NCBI RefSeq assembly: GCF_910592395.1
Contig: NC_088308.1
Span: 16,321,501 to 16,385,500, forward strand
Origin: Lineus longissimus
Taxonomy: Eukaryota > Nemertea > Pilidiophora > Heteronemertea > Lineidae
Length of the DNA stretch: 64,000 nt
Direction of reading: 5' to 3'
Shown here: positions 1 through 11,010 of the stretch, piece after piece
How the letters are laid out: each line of letters opens with the position of its first letter
Position numbering within the stretch: position 1 is the stretch's first letter
Translations under genes and position numbers: made by a program
Notes under the pieces: generated by a model
Seen by the model: the letters and a program-made list of their open reading frames with translations, nothing else
Told to the model about the DNA's origin: nothing
Database searches by the model: none

Positions 1-2
1 TG

Positions 3-729
3 AAGGACCCTACTTATGAGAATGTACTGGAGGTGCTGGAGAACAAGTATGGGAACTCACTAGCCAGGATTAACAAGGCTGTAGTGGACATTGCCAATAT
101 GAAAGCTGTAACTGGCACCGGAGCCAAGGAGTTGGAAGGGATATATGGTAAATTACTTTCCAATTGGAACTATCTTACCAAGAAGACTGATGGCTACTGT
201 GATCTAACTGAAAATAGTTGGATATTTACTGCTTTGGTCCGCCCAAAGTTGCCAAGGGTTCTCATCCGAAAGTGGGATGGTGAGCAGATGAAGGACTAGG
301 TATGTGAAGAATTCACCGTTGCCTATTTCCTTTGATCAGCTGTTGGAGAATCTGAAGGAGGCCCTACAAGTAGCGCGGAGGACAGAAACTACGTCGACTA
401 CAAAGAAAGAGAGCTCATCTTCTTCATCGAGCAAGAGCCATGCTAAGAGCCACAGTCAACCCTCGAAGCCTAGTGGATATGCCTTGAGTGTGAACGAGGT
501 GAAGAAGACAAGTCAAGGCTGTATTTTCTGTGGAAAAGACCATCCATCATTCCGTTGTACTGCTGCCGCGGGAATAAGCACCGATGACCGGTTCAAGAAG
601 GTGAAGGGCCGTGGAGCATGCTTTAACGGCTTGTCTACGTCGCATGCTGTAAAGGATTGCAAATCTAGGTCATGTTCGAAATGCAGCAAACGCCATCATA
701 GTCTCTTACATTGGGAATCAAAACGTTAA
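3..729 (+). pseudogene. BEL gag remnant (DUF1759-like part plus zinc knuckles)
   Basis: The frame is open from base 3 to a TAG at 297-299 and continues in another frame from about 304 to a TAA at 727-729. The first part resembles the DUF1759 gag region. The second part has a Ser/Lys-rich linker and then zinc-binding motifs. CIFCGKDHPSFRC fits C-x2-C-x3-H-x4-C. In the next knuckle the second cysteine is replaced (CFNGL where the family has a Cys at the fourth position). A third CSKC...HHSLLH motif follows. Gag would coat the retrotransposon RNA. The frameshift, the stop and the lost cysteine make this a pseudogene. The frame after the TAA is the same as that of the protease. Confidence 0.85.
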
Positions 730-3274
730 AACGCGGATAGTGGGGCAAAAGAGGATCCACCACCGGAAGCGAGTGAGAGTAGCGGTTCAAAAGATGTTGT
801 GAAGGCTGGAGTTGGGCTAGTGAAGGCATTACAAGGACCCCATTCTGTACTCATGAAAAGTGCAATGGTCAAAATCGAGTCAAAGTCTGCAGTATCAAAG
901 GCGCGAGTTCTCTTTGATTCTGGTAGTGATGTCAGCTTCATAAGCAGGAGAAAAAGCAAGGAGATACAATTGAAGGGGAAGGAGATGGATGCAGACTTCA
1001 CTCTGGCTGGAGGGAGTGGCATGAAACTGAAGACCCAGAGAGTGCAATTTCGTTTGTCGTCCTTGATCCCGGATTGGAAGGGCGAAACCTTTGAGATTGT
1101 AGCTTATGTGATTGATAAGCCGAGCGCACCCCTCCAGGAGGTGGATGTGGATTTGACCAACCTACCACATCTCCAGGGACTCCAACTGGCCGACAACTAC
1201 CCGAGGAAGGAACCAGAGGAAATCGATGTGATGCTTGGAATAGAGGACACGTTGCACATTTTACTTCCTGACCAAGTTACTGGGCCTAGAGGAATGCCCA
1301 TAGGACAGAAGAGCCATTTTGGATGGATTCTCTCGGGAGCATACAGCGATGGAAAGTCCAACAACAGGCCAATGATTAATACGGTACATGTATGCAGCGT
1401 CCAAGTCAAAACGGATGAAGCAGATACAGCCACCAAGCACTGGGCATTGGAGTATATGGGAATACTGCCCTATGAATCAAAGGACCAACTCACGGATTTG
1501 GAAAAGGAGGCCCTCACACAGCACAATGAGAAGACGACTGTGGTGAATGGACAATTCGAGACTGGACTTATCAAACACCCCAGATGGAAGGAGAGATGTT
1601 TGAAGCCCAACTACCAACAAGCGAGGAGACGATTGGAGGGATTGGAGCACAGACTTCAGAAGGATCCAGATCTTTGTAAATCATACAAGGAGCAAATCAA
1701 GGAGCTGATTGAAAAGGGTAAAGCTGAGAAGGTGGTTGTTGAACCAACATATGGCAAGGAGGACGGGAATTGTCAGATTTGGTACCTACCACATCACCCG
1801 GTTATCAGGAATGACAAGGTGGGATATGGAGACAGACAGGGAACCGGATGTTTACCGTCTAACAACTGTAACCTTTGGATTGAGCTGTTCGCCATTTTCC
1901 AGTATACAGTGTATCCGTGACTTAGTCAGTGAAATCGAGGACAGATTTCCCAAGGCAGCATCAGAGTTGAAGGAGAACATGTTTGTTGATGACGTTTTAT
2001 CAGGAGACAAGACTGTCCTGGAGGCATCGGAGCTGGCTGTAGATTTCAAGGAGGTACTGGACATAAGAAAACTGCCACTTAAGAAGTATGTGTCTGGAGG
2101 CTCTTGACGACAGGGACCGTGTGTCCTGCGAAGAGATCACTGTTGGAGATGAGGCATTCTCGACAAAGAGGTTAGGAGTAAAGTATGTCCCATCTGAGAA
2201 TGTTCTGATGTTTTCGTTTTTTAAAAAGATGGATGATCTCGAGACAGAAACCAAGAGGACCCTATTAAGGCAACTACACAGGATATACGACCCCATGGGC
2301 TTACTGTCCCCATTCAAGCTAAGAGCAAAGCACCTCTTTCAACAAGCGTGGATGGCAGGCACGGATTGGGATGAAAAACTCCCTGAGGAGATTCACGAGA
2401 AATGGACCCATTGGAAGGCAGAGGTTCAGGAACTAGATGCGATAAAGGTCACAAGATGCTTTGTCCCCGCTGAATGGAATAACCCCTGTTATAGTTTGCA
2501 TGGATATGGCGATGCATGCGAGGCATCCTATGGAGCTGTAGTCATGATAAGAGTCACTGATCGAGACAGCCCCGGAGTATATACTGCCATACTAAGCTCA
2601 AAAACAAAGCTGGCACCACTGGGCAAGAAGAGAAGTCTGCCGGAGCTGGAACTAATGGCAGCGCTCATTACAGCAAGATTGACTCGGAGCGTGGAAAGGG
2701 AACTAAAACTACCGATAGAGGATGTTCATTGCTGGACGGACTCGGAGATCGTCTATTCATGGCTAAGAAAGCCACCATACACCTGGCAGACGTTTGTAAC
2801 TAATCGAGTTAGTGAGATCCAGGCTTTGGTCGAGCCGAGCAGATGGGGACACATCCCGGGAAAGATCAATCCAGCGGACCTGTGTTCCAGAGGATGCAGT
2901 GTAGAAACGCTTGTGAATTCCCAGTTATGGTGGGAGGGGCCAGGATTCCTCTGCCTCGATAAGGAAGAGTGGCCCAAGCAAAAACCAGTCAGCCAGGAAG
3001 TCACTGAGGAGGCTGACACTAAGAAGAAGACAGCAACTTCGAAAGCCTACACACCTGCCAATGTTGTCCAAAAGGGACAAAAGAAAGACGAGGATGAAAG
3101 GGAGAAATTGATCGAGAAATTTGAAGGATACAACAAGTTCCTGAGAATCATGGCCGTGTGCAGGAGTTGGGTGAAGAAGTACAGAGGCAGAAAGAAAATA
3201 ACCCAAGATAATGAGGATCAAACAGACAACAATGCTCTAGTGGATATATCACCGATCAGAGAAGAGGAGCTCAT
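730..3274 (+). pseudogene. BEL polyprotein: protease, deleted RT, RNase H
   Basis: From about 799 the frame carries an aspartic protease (DUF1758 type) with the active site LFDSGSDVSFIS. It then enters the RT N-terminus, ending with YLPHHPVIRNDK near 1818. The frame shifts there, and sequence that should hold RT motif A is absent. The next recognisable RT block is the TFGLSCSPF region followed by the catalytic motif MFVDDVL near 1985. Another frameshift near 2090 leads into the Pao/Peptidase_A17 region (IYDPMGLLSPF) and an RNase H with GYGDA, LPELELMA and WTDSEIVYSW motifs. The reading then runs into a Lys/Glu-rich linker and EEELIWLR, where the inserted LINE fragment begins. The deletion and frameshifts rule out function. 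Confidence 0.9.
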
Positions 3275-3541
3275 ATGGTTGAGAACGGCCTGGCGCCTCT
3301 CTACATCAACGAACTCATTTGCCCGTACACTACCACCCGATCACTCCGTTCTGAGACACAGCATCTTCTCATTGAGCGTCCATTCAGGCTAGTAACATTT
3401 GGGGCAAGGGCATTCTCAGTGCATGCCCCTCGAATGTGGAACGTGCTAGCTCATGACTTGAGGAAAGAAATTGACTCGAACACTTTCAAAAAGAACTTGA
3501 AAACTGTCCTATTCCAAGAACATTTTGGAGTCTTTTTCTGA
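3275..3541 (+). mobile_element. LINE ORF2 C-terminal fragment inserted in BEL polyprotein
   Basis: In a frame different from BEL, this stretch reads as the C-terminus of a CR1/jockey-type LINE reverse transcriptase. It has NGLAPLYINEL, then SLRS, GARAFSVHAPRMWN, LRKEID and FKKNLKTVLFQ. BEL sequence stops at EEELIWLR on the left and resumes with SFSEEIKAV on the right. These two pieces are adjacent in ordinary BEL elements, so about 250 bp of LINE coding sequence has been inserted between them. I see no LINE 3' UTR, no tail and no convincing target duplication. The boundaries are accurate to about 15 bp. Confidence 0.8.
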
Positions 3542-4871
3542 AGAGATAAAAGCAGTCAGGGCCAAGAAACCTCTAGCAGAAAAGAGCAAACTTAAATCCC
3601 TGGATCCTGTGTGGGATGAGGAAACTGGTCTACTGTGTGTTGGGGGGAGACTGCAGCACTCCTTACTCCCTGACGAAGCAAAGCATCCCATAATACTGCC
3701 TACCAATAGCAAGCTAGTGGAGAAGATCACACAGCACTACCACTACATTCACTTTCATACTGGAGTTGTACAGACTCTGTCCAATATGAGGAGCAGATTT
3801 TGGGTACTTCATGGAAGACAAGAGCTTAGGAGGGTATTGCCATGCAAACATTGCAGAGAAGCATGGAAGTTAGAACAAAAGATGGCACCACTGCCTGAGG
3901 AGAGAGTGACTGTAGCTCAGAGTTTCAGTAGAGTTGGATGTGACTATGCTGGACCTTTGTATGTCAAGGTGTGTAAAGGACCTAATGCCAAGGCATACAT
4001 ACTGATCTTCACCTGTATGGTAACCAGAGCAGTTCACCTGGAGCTGACCTCAGACATGACTGCAGTGGAATTTCTTCAAGGGCTCAGAAGGATGATGAAC
4101 CGTAGAGGAAAATGTCGGATAATGTACTCGGACAACGCGCAAACCTTCAAAGCCTCTTCCAAAGTGTTGCATCGCATGTTTGATTTGGAATACAAGCTGG
4201 CTGTCAGAGACAAGTTGAAACTTGAGGGCATTGATTGGAGGTTCATTACCCCAAGAGCGCCGTGGAAGGGAGGATTCTATGAACGTCTAGTTCAAAGAGC
4301 GAAGAGAGCACTGAAGAAGATCCTGAAGAAGGTGACCTTGACCTTCAATGAGATGCAGACAGTGTTGACATATGTAGAAGCCCAGATTAACTCCCGACCA
4401 CTGTGTGATGTTTCAGCGGATAAGCAAGACCCCTTACCACTGACGCCTGGACATCTGGTCACTGGGAGAAATCTTCAGCTACTTCCCAGTGTGAGGAAAC
4501 CTGAGAACACACTTGAACGCAATTGGGTGCTTCAGCAGAGAATTCAGAAGATGTTCTGGAAACGATGGTACAGTGAATATCTGGCTGGACTTCAGATGAA
4601 AAGAAAGTGGATGGAAGCAAAAGACAATCTCCAAGTGGATGATGTCGTGCTTGTTGCAGAGGACAACTTGAGGAAACTGGATTGGTGTCGCGGACGAGTA
4701 GTCGCTGTACATCCTGGTCGTGATGACTTGGTGCGATCTGTTACTCTCAAGACCAAGAAGGGACTGATGAGAAGGCCAATTCAGAAGCTTAGAATGTTGG
4801 AGGCTAGGACTGACCAGTCTGACTCTGAGGAGTCGGTTGACCATGATAATGCCAAGGGTTTTTCTTCATGA
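3525..4871 (+). CDS. BEL integrase with DUF5641 C-terminus
   Basis: This is an uninterrupted 448-codon frame (the first codon is not ATG; it is the rest of a polyprotein). It contains GLLCVGGRL, an H2C2 zinc-binding domain (HYHYIHFHTG ... CKHC), and the integrase core. The core has its first Asp in VGCDYAGP, its second in YSDNAQTF, and its Glu in GGFYERLVQ. It ends with the FWKRWYSEYL and DDVVLVAED motifs of the DUF5641 domain. Integrase would insert the cDNA into the genome. All three DDE residues are visible. With the upstream frame broken it cannot be made as part of a normal polyprotein. Confidence 0.92.
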   Translation: MESFSEEIKAVRAKKPLAEKSKLKSLDPVWDEETGLLCVGGRLQHSLLPDEAKHPIILPTNSKLVEKITQHYHYIHFHTGVVQTLSNMRSRFWVLHGRQELRRVLPCKHCREAWKLEQKMAPLPEERVTVAQSFSRVGCDYAGPLYVKVCKGPNAKAYILIFTCMVTRAVHLELTSDMTAVEFLQGLRRMMNRRGKCRIMYSDNAQTFKASSKVLHRMFDLEYKLAVRDKLKLEGIDWRFITPRAPWKGGFYERLVQRAKRALKKILKKVTLTFNEMQTVLTYVEAQINSRPLCDVSADKQDPLPLTPGHLVTGRNLQLLPSVRKPENTLERNWVLQQRIQKMFWKRWYSEYLAGLQMKRKWMEAKDNLQVDDVVLVAEDNLRKLDWCRGRVVAVHPGRDDLVRSVTLKTKKGLMRRPIQKLRMLEARTDQSDSEESVDHDNAKGFSS

Positions 4872-5116
4872 CAAATTTTGAGGACAACTTGGTTTGTTAC
4901 TAGGTCACTCCATATTTAGCACTTACTGGTGATACTTAGTACTTACTATTGGAGTTTAGTACTTAGTAATACTTAGGGCATACATACTTGCATAATATTT
5001 GGTACTTTGAAAATTTTTTGGTGTTTTTTGGTTGAGTTGTTTCATGTTAGTTTAACTTTGCAAATTGAAGCTTTACAATGGTAATTTTGTGTGAAATTTT
5101 CCCCAGGTAAAATTTC
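4872..5116 (+). other. Non-coding 3' part of BEL 1
   Basis: There is no gene here. The stretch is AT-rich and contains degenerate tandem copies of a CTTAGTACTTACT-like motif (about 4910-4975). Confidence 0.5.
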
Positions 5117-5127
5117 AGGGGGGAGAA
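5117..5127 (+). promoter_or_regulatory. Polypurine tract of BEL 1
   Basis: AGGGGGGAGAA lies immediately before the TGTGCTGG that opens the LTR. It is the expected primer site for plus-strand DNA synthesis and fixes the left edge of the LTR. Confidence 0.8.
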
Positions 5128-6030
5128 TGTGCTGGAGACAACTTGAAGACAGTTTGTCTTCTTTTCGTTTAGTTCCCTTTCGTTCTACTAGGTGGCGTGG
5201 GGAGTTTGTTTTGTAAAAATACCCGTATGTAGAGAAGCATGGCGGAAAATCCTGGACCATTAAGCCAGGTCGGATTTTCCTAATCGTCGAATTCGATCGA
5301 TTCTAATACGTTCTATGGACACCTTTGCGTCCCTGTGAAAGATGAGATTCTGGGGTACCTAAAACTGGTGTATTTAAGACAAAGTGACATTCGTATATCG
5401 AGAAAATGAGCTGTTTATTAAGCCATTCCGAGAATTACGTGCTTCTCTGTATGTAGTAGAACTTTCTGTGTATACTATAGCATCCCATCATGCATTACAC
5501 AGCTGTACATTACTCCAATGCGAGGACCGTTGAATAACCTACGAGACACCCATCACATCGTCTGTGTGTGTGTCATATACCTGTCAAGATAATTGCTGAC
5601 TGTCTGTGAGCTGAGTCGTTGAGACTGCACTGAGTCGTTGAGAGGAGACGAAATAGTATATTCGTTCTTATGCCATCATATGGCCATCATTACGTACCTT
5701 CGCTGTGAACTGAACTGAGTTGTAGAGAGACGAAGTCATCTGCATCTATGCTATTGACCTGATGCTGTTCGTTCGTAACGAGATCGTCTTCGTGTGCTGA
5801 TTGCTGTCGTTACCACTTGAGGCTACCATACATTGTACCTACTTGCTACTGTTCGTATCGTCTTCGATGATCCACCCCATAGATGAACCCGTGATTGTGC
5901 TGTTGTTGCCAATGATCAAGACCAAAGACTGACTTGTAATATCTGTACATAATTGATTTATAGAATATATTGTTTCATACATACAGTTGTCTGTCATCTC
6001 ATTTCCATCCACACTGGTTGTGACTTTACA
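5128..6030 (+). repeat. 3' LTR of BEL 1
   Basis: It starts with TGTGCTGG right after the polypurine tract. I place its end at TTTACA (6030), where sequence shared with the next repeat soon begins. TG...CA ends and about 900 bp suit a BEL LTR. It contains a short direct repeat, CTGAGTCGTTGAGA, near 5613-5643. The end is inferred, because the 5' LTR is not in the window for comparison. Confidence 0.65.
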
Positions 6031-6047
6031 AACCTGAGAAATTTAGA

Positions 6048-7540
6048 TACAGTCCACCACATCCAGATACCATGTTTGTCCAGGCACGGCGCATATCCAG
6101 GCACCAAGTGGAAGTGATAAATGATTGTTTGTTTACGCCACATAAAGTATGAGCGAGATAAAGGAAGTATTCCATCAGCTGTTCTGAGCGCAAATAGTTG
6201 CTTTTACACGAGGACGGTTCTAAAGCCCGGTCTACACTAGCGAACATGAACCAACAATTGTTGGCCAACATCGTGTTGGGCCTTGTTGCGGAGGCATGTT
6301 TGCTATTGTTTGCCAGTGTGGACGGGTCGAAAAACAAGTGAAAACATCAGCAAACTTGTTGGCCAATGTTAGCCAATGTTAGGCCAGGCACCTTCTGAAA
6401 AACATGTTGGTTGGTGTTGGGCAATCAGCAGCCAATCAGGGAACAGATTTGGATCATGTGATTGAGCTACTGGGACAAAATGGCAGCCTCAATGAAAGAT
6501 AGAGAATGGCAATTTCAAGAAATTGAACATTTAATTTCGGAATACGAAAACCTTCATCCATCCGCAGGAAATTCTTGAGGCTTTTGGGTCTGAGGCCCTT
6601 AACTCTTGAAGGAGGCAGTGATAGGCCCCATGCATGCTTTTTCCACAAGTATGGCTTTTGTCAGTTGCGGCGGCGACGGGGGTTAATCACAACTGAAAGA
6701 ATTGCCGCTGAAGCACCTTGGCATGCTTTCTTCCTGTGGTATCCATTGTTTTATAGGAAAATGTCGAGAAATGACTAATTTTCCCTCCAAATTGCCCTCA
6801 AATTCATGCCAAACACGGCCAAACTTAGCCAAACTTGTTTGGCAATAATTGCCTGTGTTTGATAGTGTGGACGGGTCCCCAAACATTCGCCAACATGATG
6901 TTGGCTCATGTTGGCCAACAATTGTTGGCGAATGTTTGCTAGTGTAGACCAGGCTTAACCCTCCTCACCTCGAGCCACTTGAAGCCGGATCACCTGTAAC
7001 TGGCTTTGCGCTGTCTACACAGAGACGGATCAAGTCGCCGGCCCCAGGTCAGTTCAAGCCACTGAAACCACTCGCCCGTCGCCTGGTGGCGCATGTGACT
7101 CTTTTTTCGGTGGAGGTTTGAAAGTTTCCTGGTCGCTCCAACTCAACCCTCGGCTAACTTCTGCTCCACGAGTAGTAAATAATCAATGTAATAGACACAA
7201 AATCGAGATCAATCAAACAAAGCTATAAACTGTACACTGACACTCCTGTTATCTATATGATTCTACCGCATGTTTACATGAACTGCTATATCATGATATA
7301 CCGCGCTACTCGATTTTAGTACCGTGCGCAAAGTGACTCGAGGCCAGTACGGTTCCACACGAGAGATTAAGCGTCTTGAAGTGGCTCCAACCCGCCTCAA
7401 GTGACTCGAGACTGCAGCGTAAACGCGCCTCGGGTCAGGTCACTTGAAGACGGTTCTGATTTCGTTCTACACGGTAAAAATTATCCTGACCCGCCTCGAG
7501 TTGGCTCGAAGCCGGTTCCAACTTTCTTCGTGTAGAACAG
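6048..7540 (+). repeat. Composite repeat, copy A
   Basis: Bases from about 6048 to 7443 recur almost unchanged at about 12822-14703. The left end has about three units of a 17-bp CATGTTTGTCCAGGCAC-like repeat. The right part (6960-7540) is full of short related motifs (CCTCGAG, CACTTGAAG, GTGTAGAAC and their complements), suggesting a foldback element. The outer ends TACACGAGGACGG (about 6205) and CTTCGTGTAGAAC (about 7523) are roughly complementary. A TAA-flanked MITE sits inside. The right end directly abuts the truncated 5' end of BEL 2. Confidence 0.75.
6224..6955. mobile_element. Harbinger-like MITE, copy A
   Basis: The ends are about 50-bp inverted repeats beginning AGCCCGGTCTACACTAG and ending CTAGTGTAGACCAGGCT. 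They are flanked by TAA on both sides (6221-6223 and 6956-6958), the 3-bp target duplication typical of PIF/Harbinger. The arms contain many GTTGGCCAAC palindromes. A 32-codon ATG frame (6480-6578) reads MAASMKDREW...EIEHLISEYE, which resembles the first helix of a MADF/Myb-like domain, as in Harbinger accessory proteins. It is probably a deletion derivative of a longer element. Confidence 0.8.
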
Positions 7541-7558
7541 GATAATAGGCCTTTCTAC

Positions 7559-9230
7559 ATGGAAGGATTGGAGAGTGATGAAAGACTGGAGCACCTTGTA
7601 AGGGCAAGCATTGAGATGGACTTCTCAGAGAAGGGTATCGACATGAAGAAAAAGCCGTCTGTTGAAGACAAGGTGTTCATGGAAAAGGCCAACAAGTCAA
7701 TCAAACTTGTAGATGGGCACTATGAAATAGGATTGCCTTTTCGTGATGATAACCCGATGCTTCCAGATAACAGGAAACAAGCTGAGAAAAGGCTACAGTC
7801 ATTAAGAGCAAAGCTACTGGGCAATGTGAAGTTCAGCAGTGACTACAAGGACTTCATGACCAAGATTATAGACAACGGGTACGCGGAGGAGGTCCCGCAA
7901 GACGTGCTTAGCAGAAGTGACGGTAGAGTTTGGTTTATTCCGCACCACGGAGTATATCATCCAAGAAAGCCCCAGAAGATTAGAATAGTATTTGATTGCT
8001 CGGCGAAACACCATGGGGTGTCACTGAACGATGTACTTTTGCAGGGGCCAAATCTGACCAACGACCTCCTTAGAGAGACTTTCTACGTTTCATATGGTGG
8101 CCAGGAGGAGACTTAATGCTGAAGCCAAATGAATACCGAATGACCGTGCATCTATTCGGGGCAGCATCCTCACCGGCGTGCGCAAATGTGGCGCTACAGA
8201 AGACAATCAGTACCAACTCGGAGTATGGCACTGCTGATCACCTACTACGTAGTTTCTATGTGGATGACTACCTCGACTCCGTCACGAAGCCAGCTGATGG
8301 AATAGAGAAGGCGAAAGGCACCAAAAGGATATTGGAAAAGGGAGGTTTTAACCTCACGGGTTGGTCTAGTAATGACATAGAGATCATTGAATCAATACCA
8401 ACAGAGGACCGCTCTAAGGAGTTACAAAAGAACTTTGAAAACAGCGACACAATCCCAAAGGAGAGGGCTTTAGGAGTGATGTGGAATCCTGCAAAGGACA
8501 CTCTGGGTTTTCAGCTTTCACTCGACCACAAACCAGCGACAAGGAGAGGAATCTTATCGCTTGTTAGTACCGTCTACGACCCAATAGGTTTGGCTGCACC
8601 GTATGTCCTACCAGCCAAGATGCTACTTCAGAAACTGACTAAGCAGGGAATCAGCTGGGATGATATCATAGACGAGAAGGATTTAAGTCAGACATCATGC
8701 TACTTGAGAACTTAGAGATTCCTCGATCTCTTACACCTGCAGAATTCACAGACGTTTCATACCAGCTGCATGTGTTTGCTGATGCGAGCGAGAAGGCTTA
8801 TGGTGTAGCAGCTTACGTGCGGATCAAAGACAGAGACAGCTCTCAGCTTCATAGTAGTCTACTATTTGAAAGGGGGAGGGTGGCTCCTTTGAAGAAAGTG
8901 ACCATACCTAGAATGGAACTCACAGCTGCAACCATTGCTGTGAAGAGTGCCGCTGTGGTCTTGAGGGAGTTGGATTATGAATTTGAGCGAGTCGAATATT
9001 GGCCTGACAGTATGTCAGTGTTGAGGTACATCAATAATACCATCAGTAGATTCCATACATTTGTAGCCAATCGTCTGACAAGCATCCATGAGGGAGCAAG
9101 CCGAGCCAATGGCACTACGTTAATACCAAGACAAAACCGGCCGATTTGGTGTCTAGAGGTCTAAAACTTAAGAATCCAGTGGAGACAGCCTTCTGACTAA
9201 ACGGTCCAAAGTTTCTCGTCAAGGAGGAGG
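7559..9230 (+). pseudogene. BEL 2 reverse transcriptase and RNase H (broken)
   Basis: The first frame (to 8116) carries the region before the RT, then RVWFIPHHGVYHP, KIRIVFDCSAK and LLQGPNLTNDLL. The expected motif A block is missing. Sequence rejoins, frame-shifted, at [12 protein letters not shown] (about 8085-8120) and goes on with [14 protein letters not shown] and the catalytic FYVDDYLDS (8116-8715). It then covers the Pao region ([14 protein letters not shown]). A short deletion and frameshift near 8700 precede RNase H (FADASEKAYG, PRMELTAAT, DSMSVLRYI), which is frame-shifted again near 9110. It cannot be functional. Confidence 0.9.
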
Positions 9231-9319
9231 ACAAATGGCCAGAGCAAGATATTCCCAAGAGAATTGGTGACGACGACCCTGAGGTACGAAAAGGGACAGA
9301 AGACGTCGTAAATGCAGCA

Positions 9320-10804
9320 GTGGAACTGGAGGATCGACCTACAGGGCTAGAAGGGCTTTTCGAGAGAATCTCAAGGTGGCAAATCATGAAAGGAGCCGTC
9401 GCCCGGATGTTAAAATGGAGAACAAGACAAGCTCAAGATGGAACACTCACTGTTGAGGATCTAGAAAATGCAGAGAAGTGCATTATCAAGCATGAGCAGG
9501 AAAGGTTCTATAGGAGTGAAATAATGGCATTGAACTCTGGTGGAGTCAAAGGAACCAGTTCAATCCAAAGGCGTGACCCATACATGGAGGATGGACTCCT
9601 GCGCGTAGGCGGGAGATTAGGAAAGGCAGCCTCCTTGACCAAGGAGCAGAAGCACCAGATACTGATACCAAGGAAGTCACCGGTGGCAACTAGAATCTTG
9701 GAGGATCTCCATAGAAAGGTGGGACACTTGGGCAGAAATGTAGTTCTGTCTCACCTCAGAGCCAAGTACTGGATACCAAGAGCAATCAACCTCATCAAGA
9801 AAATAGTATATAGATGCGTAATTTGTCGGAGGTACCAGGCTAAAGCCATGCAGCAGAAGATGGCCGATCTGCATGTGGACCGTGTCACGGGAGGTGAACC
9901 ACCCTTTACACGTACTGGCATGGACTACTTTGGCCCATTCATCATCAAGATAGGGAGGAGCGAGCATAAACGATATGGTGTTGTGTTCACATGCTATGCC
10001 ATAAGAGCTATACATATTGAAGTTGCTCACTCTCTAGAGACTAGCGCCTGCATACAAGCCATTAGAAGATTCGTGTGCAGGAGAGGAGCCCCTACTGTAA
10101 TGCACTCGGACAATGGGACGAACCTGGTAGGTGCTGAAGCCGAGCTTCGGGAGGCCATCAAGACTTGGAATAAGGATCAAATAGTTGACTATATGCGGAA
10201 CAAGAACATCACATGGCAGTTCAATCCTCCGTCCGCTACCCATTTCGGAGGACTATGGGAACGCCAGATCCGAACTATTCGCAAGGTCATGTACTCACTT
10301 CTGCACGAACAAACTATCAAGCTCGACGACGAGGGACTCAGAACGCTCTTCTGTGAAGTAGAGTGCATCGTAAATAATCGTCCCCTTACTCAGGCATCAG
10401 ATGACCCACAGGATCTAACTCCTCTAACTCCAAATGCTCTGCTCACACTTCGCTTGGAAACTCCGCTTCCCCCAGGTATCTTCGAATCTCGGGATTGTTA
10501 CTCGAGAAAACGTTGGAGAAGAATCCAATTCTTAGCTGACAACTTCTGGAGAAGATGGTACACGGAGTACTTGCAGACGTTACAGGAACGCCGTAAATGG
10601 CTCAGGCCATCGCGAAATTTGAAACCAGGAGACATTGTGTTGATAATAGATAACTCAGCGCCAAGAAATTCGTGGCTTATGGCCAAGGTAGAATCCGTAA
10701 TAAAGGACGGTAAAGGGCTGGTACGTTCCGCTGACGTTAAGACAAGGTACTCTTCTCTCACACGCCCGATAGCGAAGTTGTGCCTTCTGCTAGAATCAGC
10801 TTAG
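9320..10804 (+). CDS. BEL 2 integrase with DUF5641 C-terminus
   Basis: This open frame of 494 codons contains a linker, GLLRVGGRL, a zinc-binding H2C2 domain (HRKVGHLG ... CVICRRYQ) and the integrase core. The DDE residues lie in GMDYFGP, HSDNGTN and FGGLWERQ. The C-terminus has FWRRWYTEYLQ and GDIVLIIDN (DUF5641). Both BEL copies therefore keep an open integrase while the RT is lost. It is part of a polyprotein, so the first codon is arbitrary. Confidence 0.92.
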   Translation: MELEDRPTGLEGLFERISRWQIMKGAVARMLKWRTRQAQDGTLTVEDLENAEKCIIKHEQERFYRSEIMALNSGGVKGTSSIQRRDPYMEDGLLRVGGRLGKAASLTKEQKHQILIPRKSPVATRILEDLHRKVGHLGRNVVLSHLRAKYWIPRAINLIKKIVYRCVICRRYQAKAMQQKMADLHVDRVTGGEPPFTRTGMDYFGPFIIKIGRSEHKRYGVVFTCYAIRAIHIEVAHSLETSACIQAIRRFVCRRGAPTVMHSDNGTNLVGAEAELREAIKTWNKDQIVDYMRNKNITWQFNPPSATHFGGLWERQIRTIRKVMYSLLHEQTIKLDDEGLRTLFCEVECIVNNRPLTQASDDPQDLTPLTPNALLTLRLETPLPPGIFESRDCYSRKRWRRIQFLADNFWRRWYTEYLQTLQERRKWLRPSRNLKPGDIVLIIDNSAPRNSWLMAKVESVIKDGKGLVRSADVKTRYSSLTRPIAKLCLLLESA

Positions 10805-10997
10805 ACGTTTTGATAAGTGATGGACACTCTAAGGGCATCCCTGTTGCCAGTAGCTAAGTAGACTTCAGGAGACACCAGAGCTTGCACATTCTCAGAGGAT
10901 CGTGATAAGTAGATATTTGCGTCCGCAATCATTAGGACATTTTAGTGTTAATTAATTTGTTGAGTAATTGCTTCGGTTCAAGGACTATCTCCGCAAT

Positions 10998-11010
10998 TAG
11001 GGGGCGGGGA
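10998..11010 (+). promoter_or_regulatory. Polypurine tract of BEL 2
   Basis: TAGGGGGCGGGGA directly precedes the TGTTCGCG start of the LTR. The 190 bp between the integrase stop and this tract hold no gene. Confidence 0.7.

Larger units (their letters stand above)
1..6030 (+). mobile_element. BEL/Pao LTR retrotransposon 1 (5' end outside window)
   Basis: The order is gag, protease, reverse transcriptase, RNase H, integrase, DUF5641-like C-terminus, polypurine tract and 3' LTR. This order and the gag zinc knuckles are typical of BEL/Pao elements. The 5' LTR and the start of gag lie before base 1. The copy is dead. It has a frameshift and stops in gag, a deletion in the reverse transcriptase, a frameshift near 2090, and a LINE fragment inserted before the integrase. 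The target-site duplication cannot be tested because the left end is missing. Confidence 0.92.
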
